The translations under genes and the position numbers were made by a program. The notes under the pieces are model-generated. The model searched no databases. It was not told the origin of the DNA and saw only the letters and a list, made by a program, of their open reading frames with translations. From Blepharisma japonicum (taxonomy: Eukaryota; Ciliophora; Heterotrichea; Heterotrichida; Blepharismidae): a stretch of 64,000 nt of DNA. The stretch covers positions 204,245-268,244 of the forward strand of contig CATKHK010000066.1 in the NCBI GenBank assembly GCA_949751835.1. The letters run 5' to 3'. This document shows, one piece after another, positions 45,453-56,429 of the stretch (position 1 is the stretch's first letter; every line of letters starts with the position of its first letter).

Positions 45453-47042
45453 TTAAGAAATTAGATAACAAAGGAAGCAGCCAAGCAGGAAGGAGAGGAA
45501 AAGAAGGTAAAGTGGATGAAAAGAGGAGGAGACTTTAAGCTTAATTTTGACAGGCTCAGAGTGGATTTTAGGAGAGTTTGGCCTTTTTTTAGTCATAAGC
45601 GTGTGTGATGAGCTGATATTTAGGAAGTTACGCTTTCGAGGCAATGGGAGAGAGTTGAATAATCTTGTGCTGTCGATGGGGTTGCTTGGATGATAGTCTT
45701 GGTGATTGGCTCCGAGTTTTTCAAGAGTTAATTTAGATGATGAACTTCTTAATAGTAAAATCAAATCTTCAGTTTTTTTATTGCTAAGTTTCAGGTTATC
45801 AATTTGGTTTTCCAGTAAGTTGCGTCGAAGATCTGATTTAGATTTTGCTTGATCTAAAGCTTCAATTGAGTCATTTAATGTTAATAATTTTTTGTCTAAT
45901 AAATTTTCATTTAATTTCTTTTGATTTTCAATAAATTGGTTTATTCCATAAACCAAAAGCATGGCATTATCTTTAATTTTGTGAAGTGAGGATAAATCAG
46001 CTGCGTCTTTTATTGATAATTGTCTTTTATTGTTCAGTTTAGTCCTGATTATATTCAATGATCGAAAAACAATCTTTTTGCCTTTCTCAATTTTCCCTAA
46101 TCCTAATAGCTGTGATTTCTTTTTGATTCCTGGAGTAATAATTTCATCTTCTAAAATAAAACTATAGATATCATTGCATTTACTGCAATCTTTTCAATGC
46201 TGAAACTTCTCCTTTGATGGATTATACCTTTCTAAGAGCATTTGCAGTTTTTTCACCCCTTCTGATTTGGAACTCTTAATCCTTCCATATATTTTTATTT
46301 TAAGAAAAGATTCCTTATATAGGTTCTCCACTTTTTTTGTAAGTTTTATATAAATTCTCCTTATTAGTCACCTTTTTCTCATTTCTTTCTTTTTAATCTG
46401 CTCATATCTCAGCTTCATTCTATTGAAGGCTGTTTTAACTTTAACTTTGTTTAACAGGTCCAACTTATCCCTGTTTTCAATAATTTTGCATTGAAACTTA
46501 TCCATAACATACTGAAGTTTCCAGTACTGAGACAATTGTTGCTCAGATCTATTAATTTTAAATATGGTCACTCTTTTTCAATTGCTGAATCACTTTTTAT
46601 AAGCAAAACGCCCTATTTTAAGTTTTGATAGTAATAAACAGTGTAAAGCTGTAAATCTTTCTTTAGTGCTGCAGATTTCTTCAACTTCATTTGCAAAGCT
46701 GAAATCTGACCTATGCACAATAACACTTTTAGTCCTACTAGAAAAAAATGATTGCTTTAGGCTTGAATTTGAATCACTTGACTCATTGTATGCTGTTTTA
46801 GTGCGCACATAACTTTTAAAAATATTTTCTTGGTGGATAATTTCTTCATTAACGATATCGGCTTCTTCTTCAGCAAACTCAGGACCTTCAAAATAGTGAG
46901 CTTTGCTAAGCCATCGAGGAGTCTCTAAAGCAAAAATATTGCCTTGAGAAACGATTCCTGCTGAAAATGGGGACTCAGGAGATGAGGGCTGCTCAGCCGC
47001 AGAATCATCGAAGGGCTTTAAATTTGTTTTCCCAAAACTCAT
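45453..47042 (-). CDS. coiled-coil protein with C-terminal membrane anchor
   Basis: About 529 residues in a single frame from ATG 47042, with TGA as Trp after FAYKK, after KKEMRKR and in FQHWKD. The N-terminal 100 residues are acidic and Ser-rich; the middle is basic and helical with a C-x2-C pair (DCSKCND); a coiled coil lies near 340-430. The last 20 residues (PLYLLFLSFLLGCFLCYL) form a hydrophobic helix at the very C-terminus, so it is probably a tail-anchored membrane protein. Family not recognised. It ends 35 bp before the beta adaptin start on the same strand. Confidence 0.75.
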
Positions 47043-47083
47043 ATTTTATTCAGTTTAAAATAAATTAAGTGATTGCCAAAAAT
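47043..47083. promoter_or_regulatory. 41-bp gap between divergent start codons
   Basis: Two genes transcribed in opposite directions have start codons only 41 bp apart (47042 minus, 47084 plus), so promoters and leaders must lie in this AT-rich gap or overlap the genes. No specific element is recognised. Confidence 0.5.
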
Positions 47084-48535
47084 ATGAGTGACTTGCAAAA
47101 TGAATTAAACGAAGCTACAATTGAAGGGTATGAAGTTTCAAAAGAACCAATTTTGAATCAGCCAGAAAACCCAATCAATGAAATTATCACAGAAATAATT
47201 AATAGCATACCTTTTCCTAATGAAGATAAAGAATCAGCAAGTTTTAACTTACCTTTTAAACCGAACAAAATCGCTACAGAGAAATCTGTTTTTCTTATTT
47301 TTTCAAAACCTAAAACGCTTCCAGAGCATCACAATGAGCCTGCCCCAGAGCTAAAAGATAAAATTCCTGAGTCTAAAGGTGACCAAAATTTAAAATCTGA
47401 ATTCGGCACAAAAACTCCTAGAAATTTTTACGTTCCATTATCATTTAGAGCTTCCTTAGACACAGCAACCGAGGCATCATCACGAAACAAAAATTCTATA
47501 AAAACGCCTGCAAGTTCAGAAATATCAAATAAGCCAGCCAAACCTAAAATATTTCCTCGAAAAAGTGAAATTATTTCTGAATTAAATGAGACCATATCAA
47601 AAATGACTGTAAAATATATAGAAAAGTTGAAAACAATTAAAAGCCCAGGGCTACCATATGAAAATCTAGGAATAGCATTTTTAGTCCTGTATGATGTTGA
47701 TGTCCTACGATTTCATCCATGAGAAGGATTTCTAAGCTTTTTGGCACAGCCAGGATTAATTGTCCAAAAATTAAGAAAAGCAGAAAAATTAGTCGATTCA
47801 AATAAAATCTCTGATGCTCATATTCAGGATATTAAAACCCATTTGTCGCGAATTAAAGAAAAAGATTTTGAAAAAGAAGAGTTTAGAGAGTTGGTTTACT
47901 TATATAAATTCCTAATAAACGTAGCAAAACTCTATGAAATTAATCACTCAAGGACCATTCCTGAAAAGCAGCCTAAAGCTAAAATTCAAAGGTCTGCATC
48001 TATGAACTCATCATTAATATTAGGAAAAGTAATGCCTCAAAGCCCAGCAAAAGAAGACAGCAGCCCTAAAAATGTAATAGAGATTGCTGATAAAGAAACG
48101 CTTCAAAAAATCATTGAAAAAGAAAAAATTAATTTAATTCTTGAGAAGCAAAAACAAAAAAAGGCAATGTGGGACAAGGAAAGAGAGTTCAAAAAAGAGC
48201 TGAAATTAGAAGAGCAAAGGGAGTTCCTTAGAGAAATTGAATATAAGCGATCACTTGTAAAATTAAATTAGGAAGAAAAGTATAAAAAGCAGCAAGAAGA
48301 GCAGAAGCAAAAGGAGAAAAACGAACGAAAAGAGATATGCCAAAAGAAAATCCTAGAAAGTAGATTGCTAAAGTTGGCAAGATTTCAAGAGCAAGTAGAA
48401 AGCAACGAAATTTTGCTCTCACAAAGATCAACTAAAGAATTCTTAAACCAACAAGCAGAAAAAAGAGTAGTTCCAGATGAAAGTTTAGAAAAACAAATAA
48501 AGCAGCTTAAAAAAGCCAAAAAGAGGACTCAGTAA
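47084..48535 (+). CDS. coiled-coil protein of unknown function
   Basis: About 478 residues after removing a 15-nt intron (48257-48271). The ATG at 47084 (MSDLQNELNEATIEG) is chosen over an upstream GTG in the same frame. The first 190 residues are disordered with many SP and TP sites. A compact helical region follows (LGIAFLVLYDVDVLRFHPWEG, Trp by TGA, then LRKAEKLVDSNKIS). From about 340 to the end it is a highly charged Glu/Lys/Gln coiled coil. No family recognised; a cytoskeletal role would fit. Ends in TAA. Confidence 0.75.
48257..48271 (+). other. 15-nt intron
   Basis: GTAAAATTAAATTAG ends in an in-frame TAG. Removing it continues the coiled coil as KRSLEEKYKKQQEEQKQKEK. Confidence 0.9.
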
Positions 48536-48569
48536 GATTACACTAAACCTAATATCAAATTAAATTTGA

Positions 48570-49577
48570 TTAAACATTTTTTTGAAGTAAGAAGTTTTGC
48601 ACCTCGCTTTCTGTCAAAATGCTGAACTCAGCCTCACTTATCGACTCCATGTTCCTCGCCTTTCGTTTCACATTAAACTTATGCCAGTTTGTCTTGAAGT
48701 GTGCTCTATGGTCCCCTAAGTCTGCAAATTCAGCATTAGGGCACGTATTGCATGAAAACCCACTCTTTGGTTTCTGTTTCACAGGCTCCGGCTTCTGCTC
48801 AACTCTTTCTTCTTTCCTTTCTTCTAGCGCTTTTTGTTTCGCTTCTACATTCCCTTGAACAGTAGGGTCAATAACTTCCAGTCCAATTGCATCAGATAAG
48901 CCTAACTTCTGAATGCTCTGGTAAATTGACCTATAGCTTTCTGGATGGATTAATCCTACATATATAACAGAGCTTCCTTCATTATTTGTGTGCTCAATCT
49001 CCATCTGCTTAAGCTCTTCTGTGATTTTTTCATTGTGCTCCAGTGGGCAAGTTAGCCTGATCCTCATTTTGGCTCTTTCTAATCCAAGCTTATCTCCATA
49101 TTTCTGGATTATTTTCAGGGCTTGTTTTTTGGCTGTTTGGTTTGGTTTTACACTGATATGAATTTCTTCCATAGCCCTCATGATAATACTGAATGGAATC
49201 AGTCTTCCAGTCTGCTTATCGGTGCATTTTTCAGAAATAATGGTGGCTATATCTTTAAGCATACTGTCCTGTTGGCTTTTTCTTTCAAGTTCGTTAACTT
49301 GGATTTCCCCATCTCTTAAGATCGTTTGTATAACTTCGTAGTCTGAGGATTTCCCAAATGCTTTGTGAAGGTCAGCCGGCTTGGCTAAAATTCCTTTTTG
49401 GACTGATTTGAAGATTTCTTTTGACTGAAGGACCTCATCGATATCTTTTTCAATGCCATTGCGCCAATTAGTTACTTTATTCGGATAACATGCAATTTCA
49501 AATCTACCAAACTCAGATTTATACCGAACTACAGAAACATTAGTTAAAGGGACGACTGAGACTGGCTGTCTTAACAT
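48570..49577 (-). CDS. SBDS: ribosome maturation protein SBDS with C-terminal zinc finger
   Basis: A 335-residue SBDS orthologue, which with the EFL1 GTPase releases eIF6 from pre-60S subunits. The N-terminal FYSH domain is clear (YKSEFGRFEIACYPNKVTNW, then DEVLQSKEIF and SVQKGILA), followed by the helical domain and the ferredoxin-like third domain. A C-terminal extension holds a U1-type C2H2 zinc finger: Cys276, Cys279, His293, His299 in C-x2-C-x13-H-x5-H spacing. Similar fingers are known on SBDS of plants and some protists but not of yeast or human. Ends in TAA. Confidence 0.95.
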   Translation of the reverse strand: MLRQPVSVVPLTNVSVVRYKSEFGRFEIACYPNKVTNWRNGIEKDIDEVLQSKEIFKSVQKGILAKPADLHKAFGKSSDYEVIQTILRDGEIQVNELERKSQQDSMLKDIATIISEKCTDKQTGRLIPFSIIMRAMEEIHISVKPNQTAKKQALKIIQKYGDKLGLERAKMRIRLTCPLEHNEKITEELKQMEIEHTNNEGSSVIYVGLIHPESYRSIYQSIQKLGLSDAIGLEVIDPTVQGNVEAKQKALEERKEERVEQKPEPVKQKPKSGFSCNTCPNAEFADLGDHRAHFKTNWHKFNVKRKARNMESISEAEFSILTESEVQNFLLQKNV

Positions 49578-49607
49578 TTTATTAAAAATCTAATAGCGTC
49601 TGTTAGG

Positions 49608-51338
49608 TTAATATGGCAAAGTTAAATCGTCTGATTTTAGCTGAGGGTACACACTTTTTACGTTTTTTAAATCTTCGTAAAGCTTGAGGAAGTAGTCTTC
49701 GCCCAGGTAGACGAATGATGAATAAGGAAGTCCTAGCTGTTTCCAAAAACCTATGGCTTGAGATATTTCTTCAGTGATTTTTAGTAAATCAGAGTATTTT
49801 GTATTGAGAAGGTCAATATTAGCCTCCTCTAATGACATTAAGGATAGGATTGCATCTTCTCGAGTGTGGATAAGCTTAAGGATTTTTAATGTGAGTGCTC
49901 GAGCTCTGATTAGATTTGCGCATTTTTTAAGAAGTTCAGTTAAATTTTCAGCATTTTTTGTAGCACTATATGAGCCTGGAAGCATGAGCTCTGTTCGAAG
50001 CTTTTCAAGAGTTGCTAAGCCTTTATATTGTAAAGTGGCTTGGTCTTCCGCAGATAAAGAATTGCTAGATATTAAAAGATCTTCTATTTCTGATGAGGTA
50101 AAAATTGATAAATCTTTATCTTCGTTAAAATCATTGCTTGGCTTGTTTGACAAAGAATCTAAAGTAGACTGGCTTCAGTCTGCATTATGAACTTTATAGG
50201 TCCTTAGTCCAAAGCTATTGATCCTTTCCAGTTTACTAGGCGAACGAGGAATCAGCTTCGTGGATGAATTTTGTATATTTTTTGGATATGCAGACTGTGC
50301 TCGGGCTGGCTTAGGTCTTGGAGATAATTTGTCAGTACTCAATCTGTCTCTTGAGCCTTTAAAAGGAGTCACAGATCTTCGTTGCCTTGGAGATACTTTT
50401 TCGAACTCTATTTTTTCTCCTGGTTTTAAGATTTCGCTCAATAAAATAGGATCTTCTCTTATTTTCTTTAATACTTGGTTTCATGCATCTTTGTCTAAGT
50501 CATTATACAAGATTTGATCAACTAAACTAGCCTTTTTGGCTTTTGCTAATGGCTTTATGCAATCCATATCGACTGATTGGTTTCTCCTTTCCCCTGGATT
50601 ATTGCATCTGGATGCAGGACGAGAGCTGTCAGAATCGCTTAGAGCTGGAAATGGTTTTCGTAAATTCAAAGAACTTGTCAGTTCTCCACTTGAGTTTTGG
50701 ATAGAATTTCTTGATGGAGGCCTTTTGGGCCAGTCTAGCTCACTATGATTTCTTGATTTTATTCTGCTGGAAGAATCCATAAATAGACTATCTAAAATGT
50801 TATGTGGACTGCTTGACGCTTTTTCAAGGATCAGATTTTTTGATTTTTTGCCAGATATTTTTGGGTATTTAAGCGAGGATTCTTTATAACGAATTTTAGT
50901 TTTCAGCTGGATAAGTCGTGAATTTTTCGAAAATTTTGCTGGTTTCTTATTGGGGTCTTTTCTTTTCATAAGCATTACTATTTGACCGTTGTCTTCATTG
51001 AATGTGTCTTCAACAATCTGTTCAAGGGTCGGACAATGCCCAGTTGAATCCATTGATAGTCCATAATTATGCATGTATGAGGTATTTCTACGTGAATCAT
51101 TGTATGGCTGTTTGGTGGTTATAAATTGGCGTTGCATGGAAAAATTGCTTGTTTTGATAGGCTCATTTTTTCTTATTTTATTGCATAATTTTGACTTTGG
51201 ATTAGCCCTTGAATATAAATGAGAACTTTTTAGTCTTGATTGGGGACTAGAAGTCCTGTTGATTTTCGTAGTCATTGAGTAAAGTTTCTTCTGCAAATCC
51301 GCAATGATTTCGTCTTTTCTTTTAATTTCTTCTTCCAT
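49608..51338 (-). CDS. Ser-rich protein with helical C-terminal domain
   Basis: About 576 residues read through two TGA Trp codons (after DLDKDA and after KVHNAD). A short N-terminal coiled coil (MEEEIKRKDEIIADLQKKLY) is followed by about 370 disordered residues rich in Ser, Arg and Pro with many SP and RxxS sites. The C-terminal 170 residues are helical, including LATLEKLRTELMLPGSY and LTLKILKLIHTREDAILSLM. No family recognised. It ends 31 bp before SBDS begins on the same strand. Confidence 0.75.
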
Positions 51339-51413
51339 ATATATTTCATTTTACTATATGCTGTAATTAAAATTGTTAAAAATTAATAAATACCTGCCAC
51401 AGTAAATTATAAT

Positions 51414-52836
51414 TTACTCTTTAGTTTTAGAATCATCAACTGATCTTCCCCTTTTATGTACAACCCTCCTTTTGACTCTATTAAGTATGCTTTCTTCACT
51501 TTCATCTGCCAATGAATAAAGCTTAAAAGTCTCTCTGTTTATATCTCTAACGTCTTTTACTTCTTGCAAAAGTTTCAAATAATTTATAAGGCTCAATAAC
51601 TCAGTATCATTTTTATCTTCAAATCAAGAAATTATAGGAATTCCATTATCAATTTGATAGGCAAAGCTATAAGCCGCGTTATCAACAATTATCATATCAC
51701 AAAGATCACGATTTAGAAAAATTCTTAAATCTTTTATATAAACCCCTTGATTGATTATGCAGCTATCTCTATAGAATCGGTGATGAATTAAATCTCTTTT
51801 AGGGTCCAAATAATCTAAGACAGTATCTGCGTAGCATTTGTGACTAGCAGTAAATACAATGACTTCAAAATTTTGGCTTGCATATTCCAAACACTCTTTT
51901 GTGTATGGTCTTATATTAATTCCAGCCTAATTAAAAGTTTACATTGATAACTTCACCTGTAACAAAGCGGATTGGGAGAACAGCGTCAGGAGTGAATTTT
52001 TTGCTTATTTCATTGCAATGAACCAAAGTTTCATCCAAATCAAAAATGACTGTTTTTTTATTTTCATAGCCTGGCTTTTTCTGCAAATTAATCTTTTTCT
52101 CATTTAATTGAATATAATTTGGAGGCTGCAGCCTTTTGATGAGTTTTAAAGCTTGACAGGTTTGCAGTAAGTGCTGCTTGTAAAGAGTTTCTGCTTTCAT
52201 TTGCATTAGCTTCGCGTTGGCTTTTTCGAGGCAAGGGGGTTGAAAATTGGGAGATTTCACTTGGGTTACTAGTTTTTCTAAAAGAGGTGCACTCTGAGGA
52301 TTTTCTTTAGGCTTTTCTGGGGGGAGTTCTCCAAGGCTAGATGTCAAATCTGGTGATGAATGTGTTTTTGTTACTGCTCTTTCTGGCCTTGGATTATATG
52401 ATCCAAGATCTTCTAATGTAGATTTATTAATGGATCTCAGATTTGAAGATTGCGGAGTTGCTGGCTCAGCCTGATTCGGAGAAAAAAGAGAAGAAGATCT
52501 TTGTGCTCTAGTTTTATTTTTGGCAGTCAAGATAGTCCTTGAACTGAATTTATGATAATTAGAATTTAAGTTGGTCGTGGAATCGTTCGGAGAAAAAATT
52601 GTTGATTGGTTTATTGATTGCTCATTTCGAGGAGATCTACGTGAGTGTAGCTTGGGAGACGCTTCAAGATTGCTGCTTTCGCTCCCGTCGAGCAAACTAT
52701 TTCTTCTTTGGGAAAAATTTTGTTTATTAGCTTTCTTTGGTGTAAATAGAATATTAGAAAGGCTTCTTGGGGTTTTTGTTTCTTTTTTATACAGAAGTCG
52801 TGAGCTTGGTCAGCAAGAAGAGAGTTTTAGGCTCAT
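51414..52836 (-). CDS. SCP/NIF-type phosphatase (FCP1-like domain)
   Basis: About 468 residues after removing a 16-nt intron (51927-51942). The ATG at 52836 gives MSLKLSSCWPSSRLLYKKET with one TGA Trp. About 250 disordered, Ser-rich residues precede the HAD-superfamily phosphatase domain. Its motif I is DLDETLVH (Asp266, Asp268, Thr270), then IRPYTKECLEYASQNFEVIV, the FTASHKCYADTVLDYLD motif-II region, and IIVDNAAYSF as motif IV. Such enzymes dephosphorylate the RNA polymerase II tail or other phosphoserines. The final 45 residues are basic. Ends in TAA. Confidence 0.92.
51927..51942 (-). other. 16-nt intron in SCP-type phosphatase gene
   Basis: On the minus strand GTAAACTTTTAATTAG. Removing it joins GEVIN to AGINIRPYTKE inside the phosphatase domain. 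Confidence 0.93.
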
Positions 52837-53244
52837 TTTATATCTTAGTGATTTATTAGTTTTATCCATTAAGAAGATTTCCATTAATATAATTAAAAAA
52901 TCTTAAGAGTCTATTTTTCCTTAAAGCTAAATTTTAGATATAATAAAGGTTAAGATATATAGAAAATTTGTGAAAAAATACAAAACTCAAGCAGTAATAT
53001 CCATATAAAAGATGCCTGCTATTTATGAAAATGGGAAAAATCTTGAAATGTTAAAATAATTATTATAGCCCCGTGAAATTTTTGATTGCTTCTAGATGTA
53101 TTTTCAGATGCAGTTAACAATGTGCTAAAAAATCAGCAATTAATTAAAATAACTAAAATTGTTTTTTTATATATTATCCTCCACTACTATTGAATTTATT
53201 TGAAATATTCTGCATTATAAGGAGTATAAAAATTAAATTATAAA
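52837..53244. other. AT-rich spacer
   Basis: A 408-bp spacer between two minus-strand genes, AT-rich with stops in all frames. No gene or repeat recognised. Confidence 0.5.
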
Positions 53245-54675
53245 TTAAAATAAAATACATTTTGCGCATGATCCACTCCTGCTCTCTACAATTCCATTGC
53301 CATTTTCTCTCTCTACAATCTCTTTTTCTTTGCTTTTCTCATTCGCAACAGCTAGCTCTAACCTCAAAGGTGGAAGCTGGCATTTAATTAATTCATCCTG
53401 ATCTACTTCTATAAAATCTTCATCTGAGCTGGATGCCTCTGACTCTATATGAGAATCTTTCGGGTTTATAATATTTTCTTTTGATATTCCAAGATTCTTG
53501 TAAATTAAACTCCTGGGGGACATCAATGGCAAATCAACCTTTGGCTGTACTTCTTTTTCCTCTTCTTTTATTACTTCTTCTTCTTCCTCCTCCTCCTCAT
53601 TCTCTTCCTCTTCTTCAATTTCAATTGTCAAGCCTTCTTTTGGCTTTTTTTCTTCAACAACTTTTTTCTCTTGATCTCCCTCTTCTTTGTTTTCTAAACT
53701 ATTTTCAATTGTGTCAGCTTCTGGTTCATCATTTTTTAAAATTTCAACATTTTTCGGTGATTGATGAGGATATACAAATTTTTCAGCTTCAGGCTGTGCT
53801 GGATACACATAAGCATCAAAATCAGAAATTGGCTCAGCTTTATATATGAACTTTTTCTGTACACCCTTGTCTTCAGGCTCATAATACTGATCAGATAAAA
53901 TTCTCCCAGAGTTGCCTTCTTCGCTTTCTTGTGTATTAACTGAGTTAGTTCTATACGGACTTTCAGGCATTTTCTCAATAATTCCTGCGCTCTTGACTGT
54001 TTCCCCCACGTCTTCATCATAGGTTTCGTCTATTGCAAAAGTAGAAGAAAGCATTTTTTGGTGGCTCATATAATCTCCAGTAGCAACAAAAGTTGCATTT
54101 CTTTGATTATGCCTTGAAGTGTGATCAGGACTCATCACAATTCTAGTCGAAGTGGGAATTCTCTCTCTAAATCTTCTACCATCTTTTGGTCTTTCATCCA
54201 TATAAGCTGATTGGCTTCGGATATTTTTTGCTTCTGACAAGCTAATGCTTATACAAATGACAGCTTTTTTGTCAGTGCAGCCTTTTAATGGGAACTCTTT
54301 TCTTACAATTGATCCATTGGTAGGGGCTAGGTCTTGGAACTCGACGGTGGCTTTTCCATTCTTTAATCCTCTTTTGCTGGACGATAAATCGACCATTCGA
54401 AAACTGAGGTCTTTTTTGCCAAATTTGTCACCTTTTCTATACATGGTAATGAAAAATGTTACAGGGTACTCAAAAATCGCTTTTTGTTGGGTTGCATCGT
54501 ATTGCATAGCCTGGGTTTCTTCTTTTTTGTCAGCTCCGCGCTTAACAACCACTTTTAATGTGCCCTCTGTATTCAGTTTTGCTGAAATATAGTGTATAGT
54601 TGCGTTTAAATCGTATTTTACTTCATCTGCTCCAATTTTTGAACCAATTGAGCCAATTTTATGGAAAAAATCCAT
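53245..54675 (-). CDS. NT-C2 domain protein with C-terminal CaaX motif
   Basis: A 476-residue protein. Residues about 15-150 form an NT-type C2 domain (as in EEIG1 and EHBP1), with strands such as TLKVVVKRGADKKEE, FEYPVTFFITMYRKG and KKAVICISISLSEA. This fold usually binds membranes or Rab-linked partners without Ca. The middle is disordered, with a long Glu run near 360-380. The chain ends in Cys-Ala-Lys-Cys-Ile-Leu-Phe: the last four residues form a CaaX box of the geranylgeranyl type, and the upstream Cys470 could be palmitoylated. A membrane-tethered trafficking adaptor is inferred. Ends in TAA. Confidence 0.85.
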   Translation of the reverse strand: MDFFHKIGSIGSKIGADEVKYDLNATIHYISAKLNTEGTLKVVVKRGADKKEETQAMQYDATQQKAIFEYPVTFFITMYRKGDKFGKKDLSFRMVDLSSSKRGLKNGKATVEFQDLAPTNGSIVRKEFPLKGCTDKKAVICISISLSEAKNIRSQSAYMDERPKDGRRFRERIPTSTRIVMSPDHTSRHNQRNATFVATGDYMSHQKMLSSTFAIDETYDEDVGETVKSAGIIEKMPESPYRTNSVNTQESEEGNSGRILSDQYYEPEDKGVQKKFIYKAEPISDFDAYVYPAQPEAEKFVYPHQSPKNVEILKNDEPEADTIENSLENKEEGDQEKKVVEEKKPKEGLTIEIEEEEENEEEEEEEEVIKEEEKEVQPKVDLPLMSPRSLIYKNLGISKENIINPKDSHIESEASSSDEDFIEVDQDELIKCQLPPLRLELAVANEKSKEKEIVERENGNGIVESRSGSCAKCILF

Positions 54676-54732
54676 TGGAGATCACCTTTTATTTATAGCA
54701 ACAACATAAAAATGAGTAAAGTTAAATTAAGT

Positions 54733-56292
54733 TTAACGAGCTTTATTCCTTTGGGTGCTCTGCATTGAAGACAGAGCCTTGGATGGCTGGGCGGGCGGAA
54801 TTTCTATATGCCAAGTACTCCTAATCATATTCTCAAATTCGTCATCTCTCAAATAGCTGGGTGATACATCTTTATAGTAGCTCTCAAAGTCTTCAGCAGA
54901 AATAATTCCTTGATTAGGAACTGGCCACTGGCTTATAAAATCACTGAGAGCTTGCTCACGTGATTTTCTTCCACTTTTGACCTCTGGATGGAAGCCAGGG
55001 TCATAGTTAGCTCTTAAGCTATCGAGCCTCAAAACTCCATTATTTGATAATTTTTGGTATGCAGCAGAAACCAATTGTTTTCTGCCTTGGCTTAGGTCTC
55101 CTCTCAGAATCGCTATAAAATTGTTATACTGAATCCTGCTATTGCGATTCTTGTCAAAATAGTTGAATAAACGGTCTAAGTCCATTTGGTTCAAAAAGTG
55201 GCCATTGTCTCTTAACCCCCATTCAAAATCATTTTTAGTTAAAACTCCACTCTGAGTGATGTCAAGCCTTTTAAAAACTAAGCCTAAGCTTCTTATGCCA
55301 TGGAATCCTCTCCTTAGCAAATCTTTTCTAATTTTATCAATAATTGAATTGGGAGGCTCTCTTTTTCCATTAAACTGATGGCACCCAGCTGCCCCTCTTG
55401 TTGCAAAAGCTTGAGCGAATTCTTCTACTAGTAAATACCCTGACCTATCCCTGTCATAATTATCAAATAATGCCCTCGCTTCATCGTCTGAAAAGGCGCA
55501 TCCCCATTGATCTAATGCCTGCTTAAACTCTTGATATGTAATAGCTCCAGATGAATCTTTATCCACATAATTAAAAGTTCTCAACACACTTTTCCCTTCA
55601 TCTTCTGAGCTGCTAGTTCTTTGCCTTATCTTTTCATTTAAAATGTCTTCAAGATTTTCTAAAGTCCTGCCTGTGGGCAATTGATTAGTAAAATTAACAC
55701 CCCAAGTCTCGACTAATAAATTTGTAAAATATTCGTCACTTTCAGTAGGAATTGTAGCGCTTAATGAAGCATGATATGCTAAAAATCCATCTTCAGACAT
55801 AGTTCCATTGTCTGAATATCTGCTTAAAGCTGAATTGAACTCATTAGTGACTTGCTCAACTGTCTTTTCTCTTGTTAGAACCCTTGGGTGACGATTGGCA
55901 CGATATAGTCTTTGAAGCCTTTCAATTGGGACTAACCCTCTGTTTTCTGTATCTAGAAATTGAAATGCAGCCTTGACTGCACTGAGGCGCTGTTCAGACA
56001 TTTCTGACTGCAGAGAAGAAAGGAACTCAGTCACTGAGATTTGGCCGTCGTGGTTTTTATCGTAATATCTAAAAAGCTCGCTTTGCTCTTGGGTTGTGAG
56101 GAATAATCCAACCTTGCTTAAAAATGCTTCGAACTCATAACGGTCAAGGCTCCCACTTTGGTCTCTGTCGCTTTCCTAAATGAAAAATACTGAGAAGAGC
56201 TGATAAACCCGCTCCATTCCGTCATAGCGTCGAGAAAAGAGCTGAAATCGAAGGCGGTTTTGAATGCTGGGAAGTTTGTATTTCCAATCCAT
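54733..56292 (-). CDS. calcyphosin-like multi-EF-hand protein
   Basis: About 514 residues after removing a 15-nt intron (56176-56190); the start at 56292 gives MDWKYKLPSIQNRLRFQLFS. EF-hands run through the whole protein. Canonical-looking loops include DRDQSGSLDRYE, DKNHDGQISVTE, DKDSSGAITYQE and DRDRSGYLLVEE; others (DTENRGLVPIER, DITQSGVLTKND, DKNRNSRIQYNN) are partly degenerate. The arrangement looks like repeated calcyphosin-type modules (CAPS/CAPSL/CAPS2). Such proteins are found in cilia and in Ca-regulated cortex, so a ciliary role is inferred. Ends in TAA, 57 bp from the NT-C2 gene start. Confidence 0.88.
56176..56190 (-). other. 15-nt intron in calcyphosin-like gene
   Basis: On the minus strand GTATTTTTCATTTAG with an in-frame TAG. 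Removing it completes the first EF-hand: VYQLFS joins ESDRDQSGSLDRYE. Confidence 0.93.
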
Positions 56293-56429
56293 TTTTATTT
56301 ATGAAGCATTTCCAAATTCATATATGCTGAATTGACTGTAATTCAATATTATAGGGCATAAAGAAATATCGATGATATTATAGGCTAAATGCTCATAATT
56401 TATTTTTAAATAAATAATTATATTAGTCA

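Noticed and set aside
53481-53849. Leu-rich plus-strand ORF opposite the NT-C2 gene
   Set aside because: It is the antisense of a Glu-rich region; Glu codons read backwards give Leu/Phe/Ser runs. The minus-strand frame has the recognised domain.
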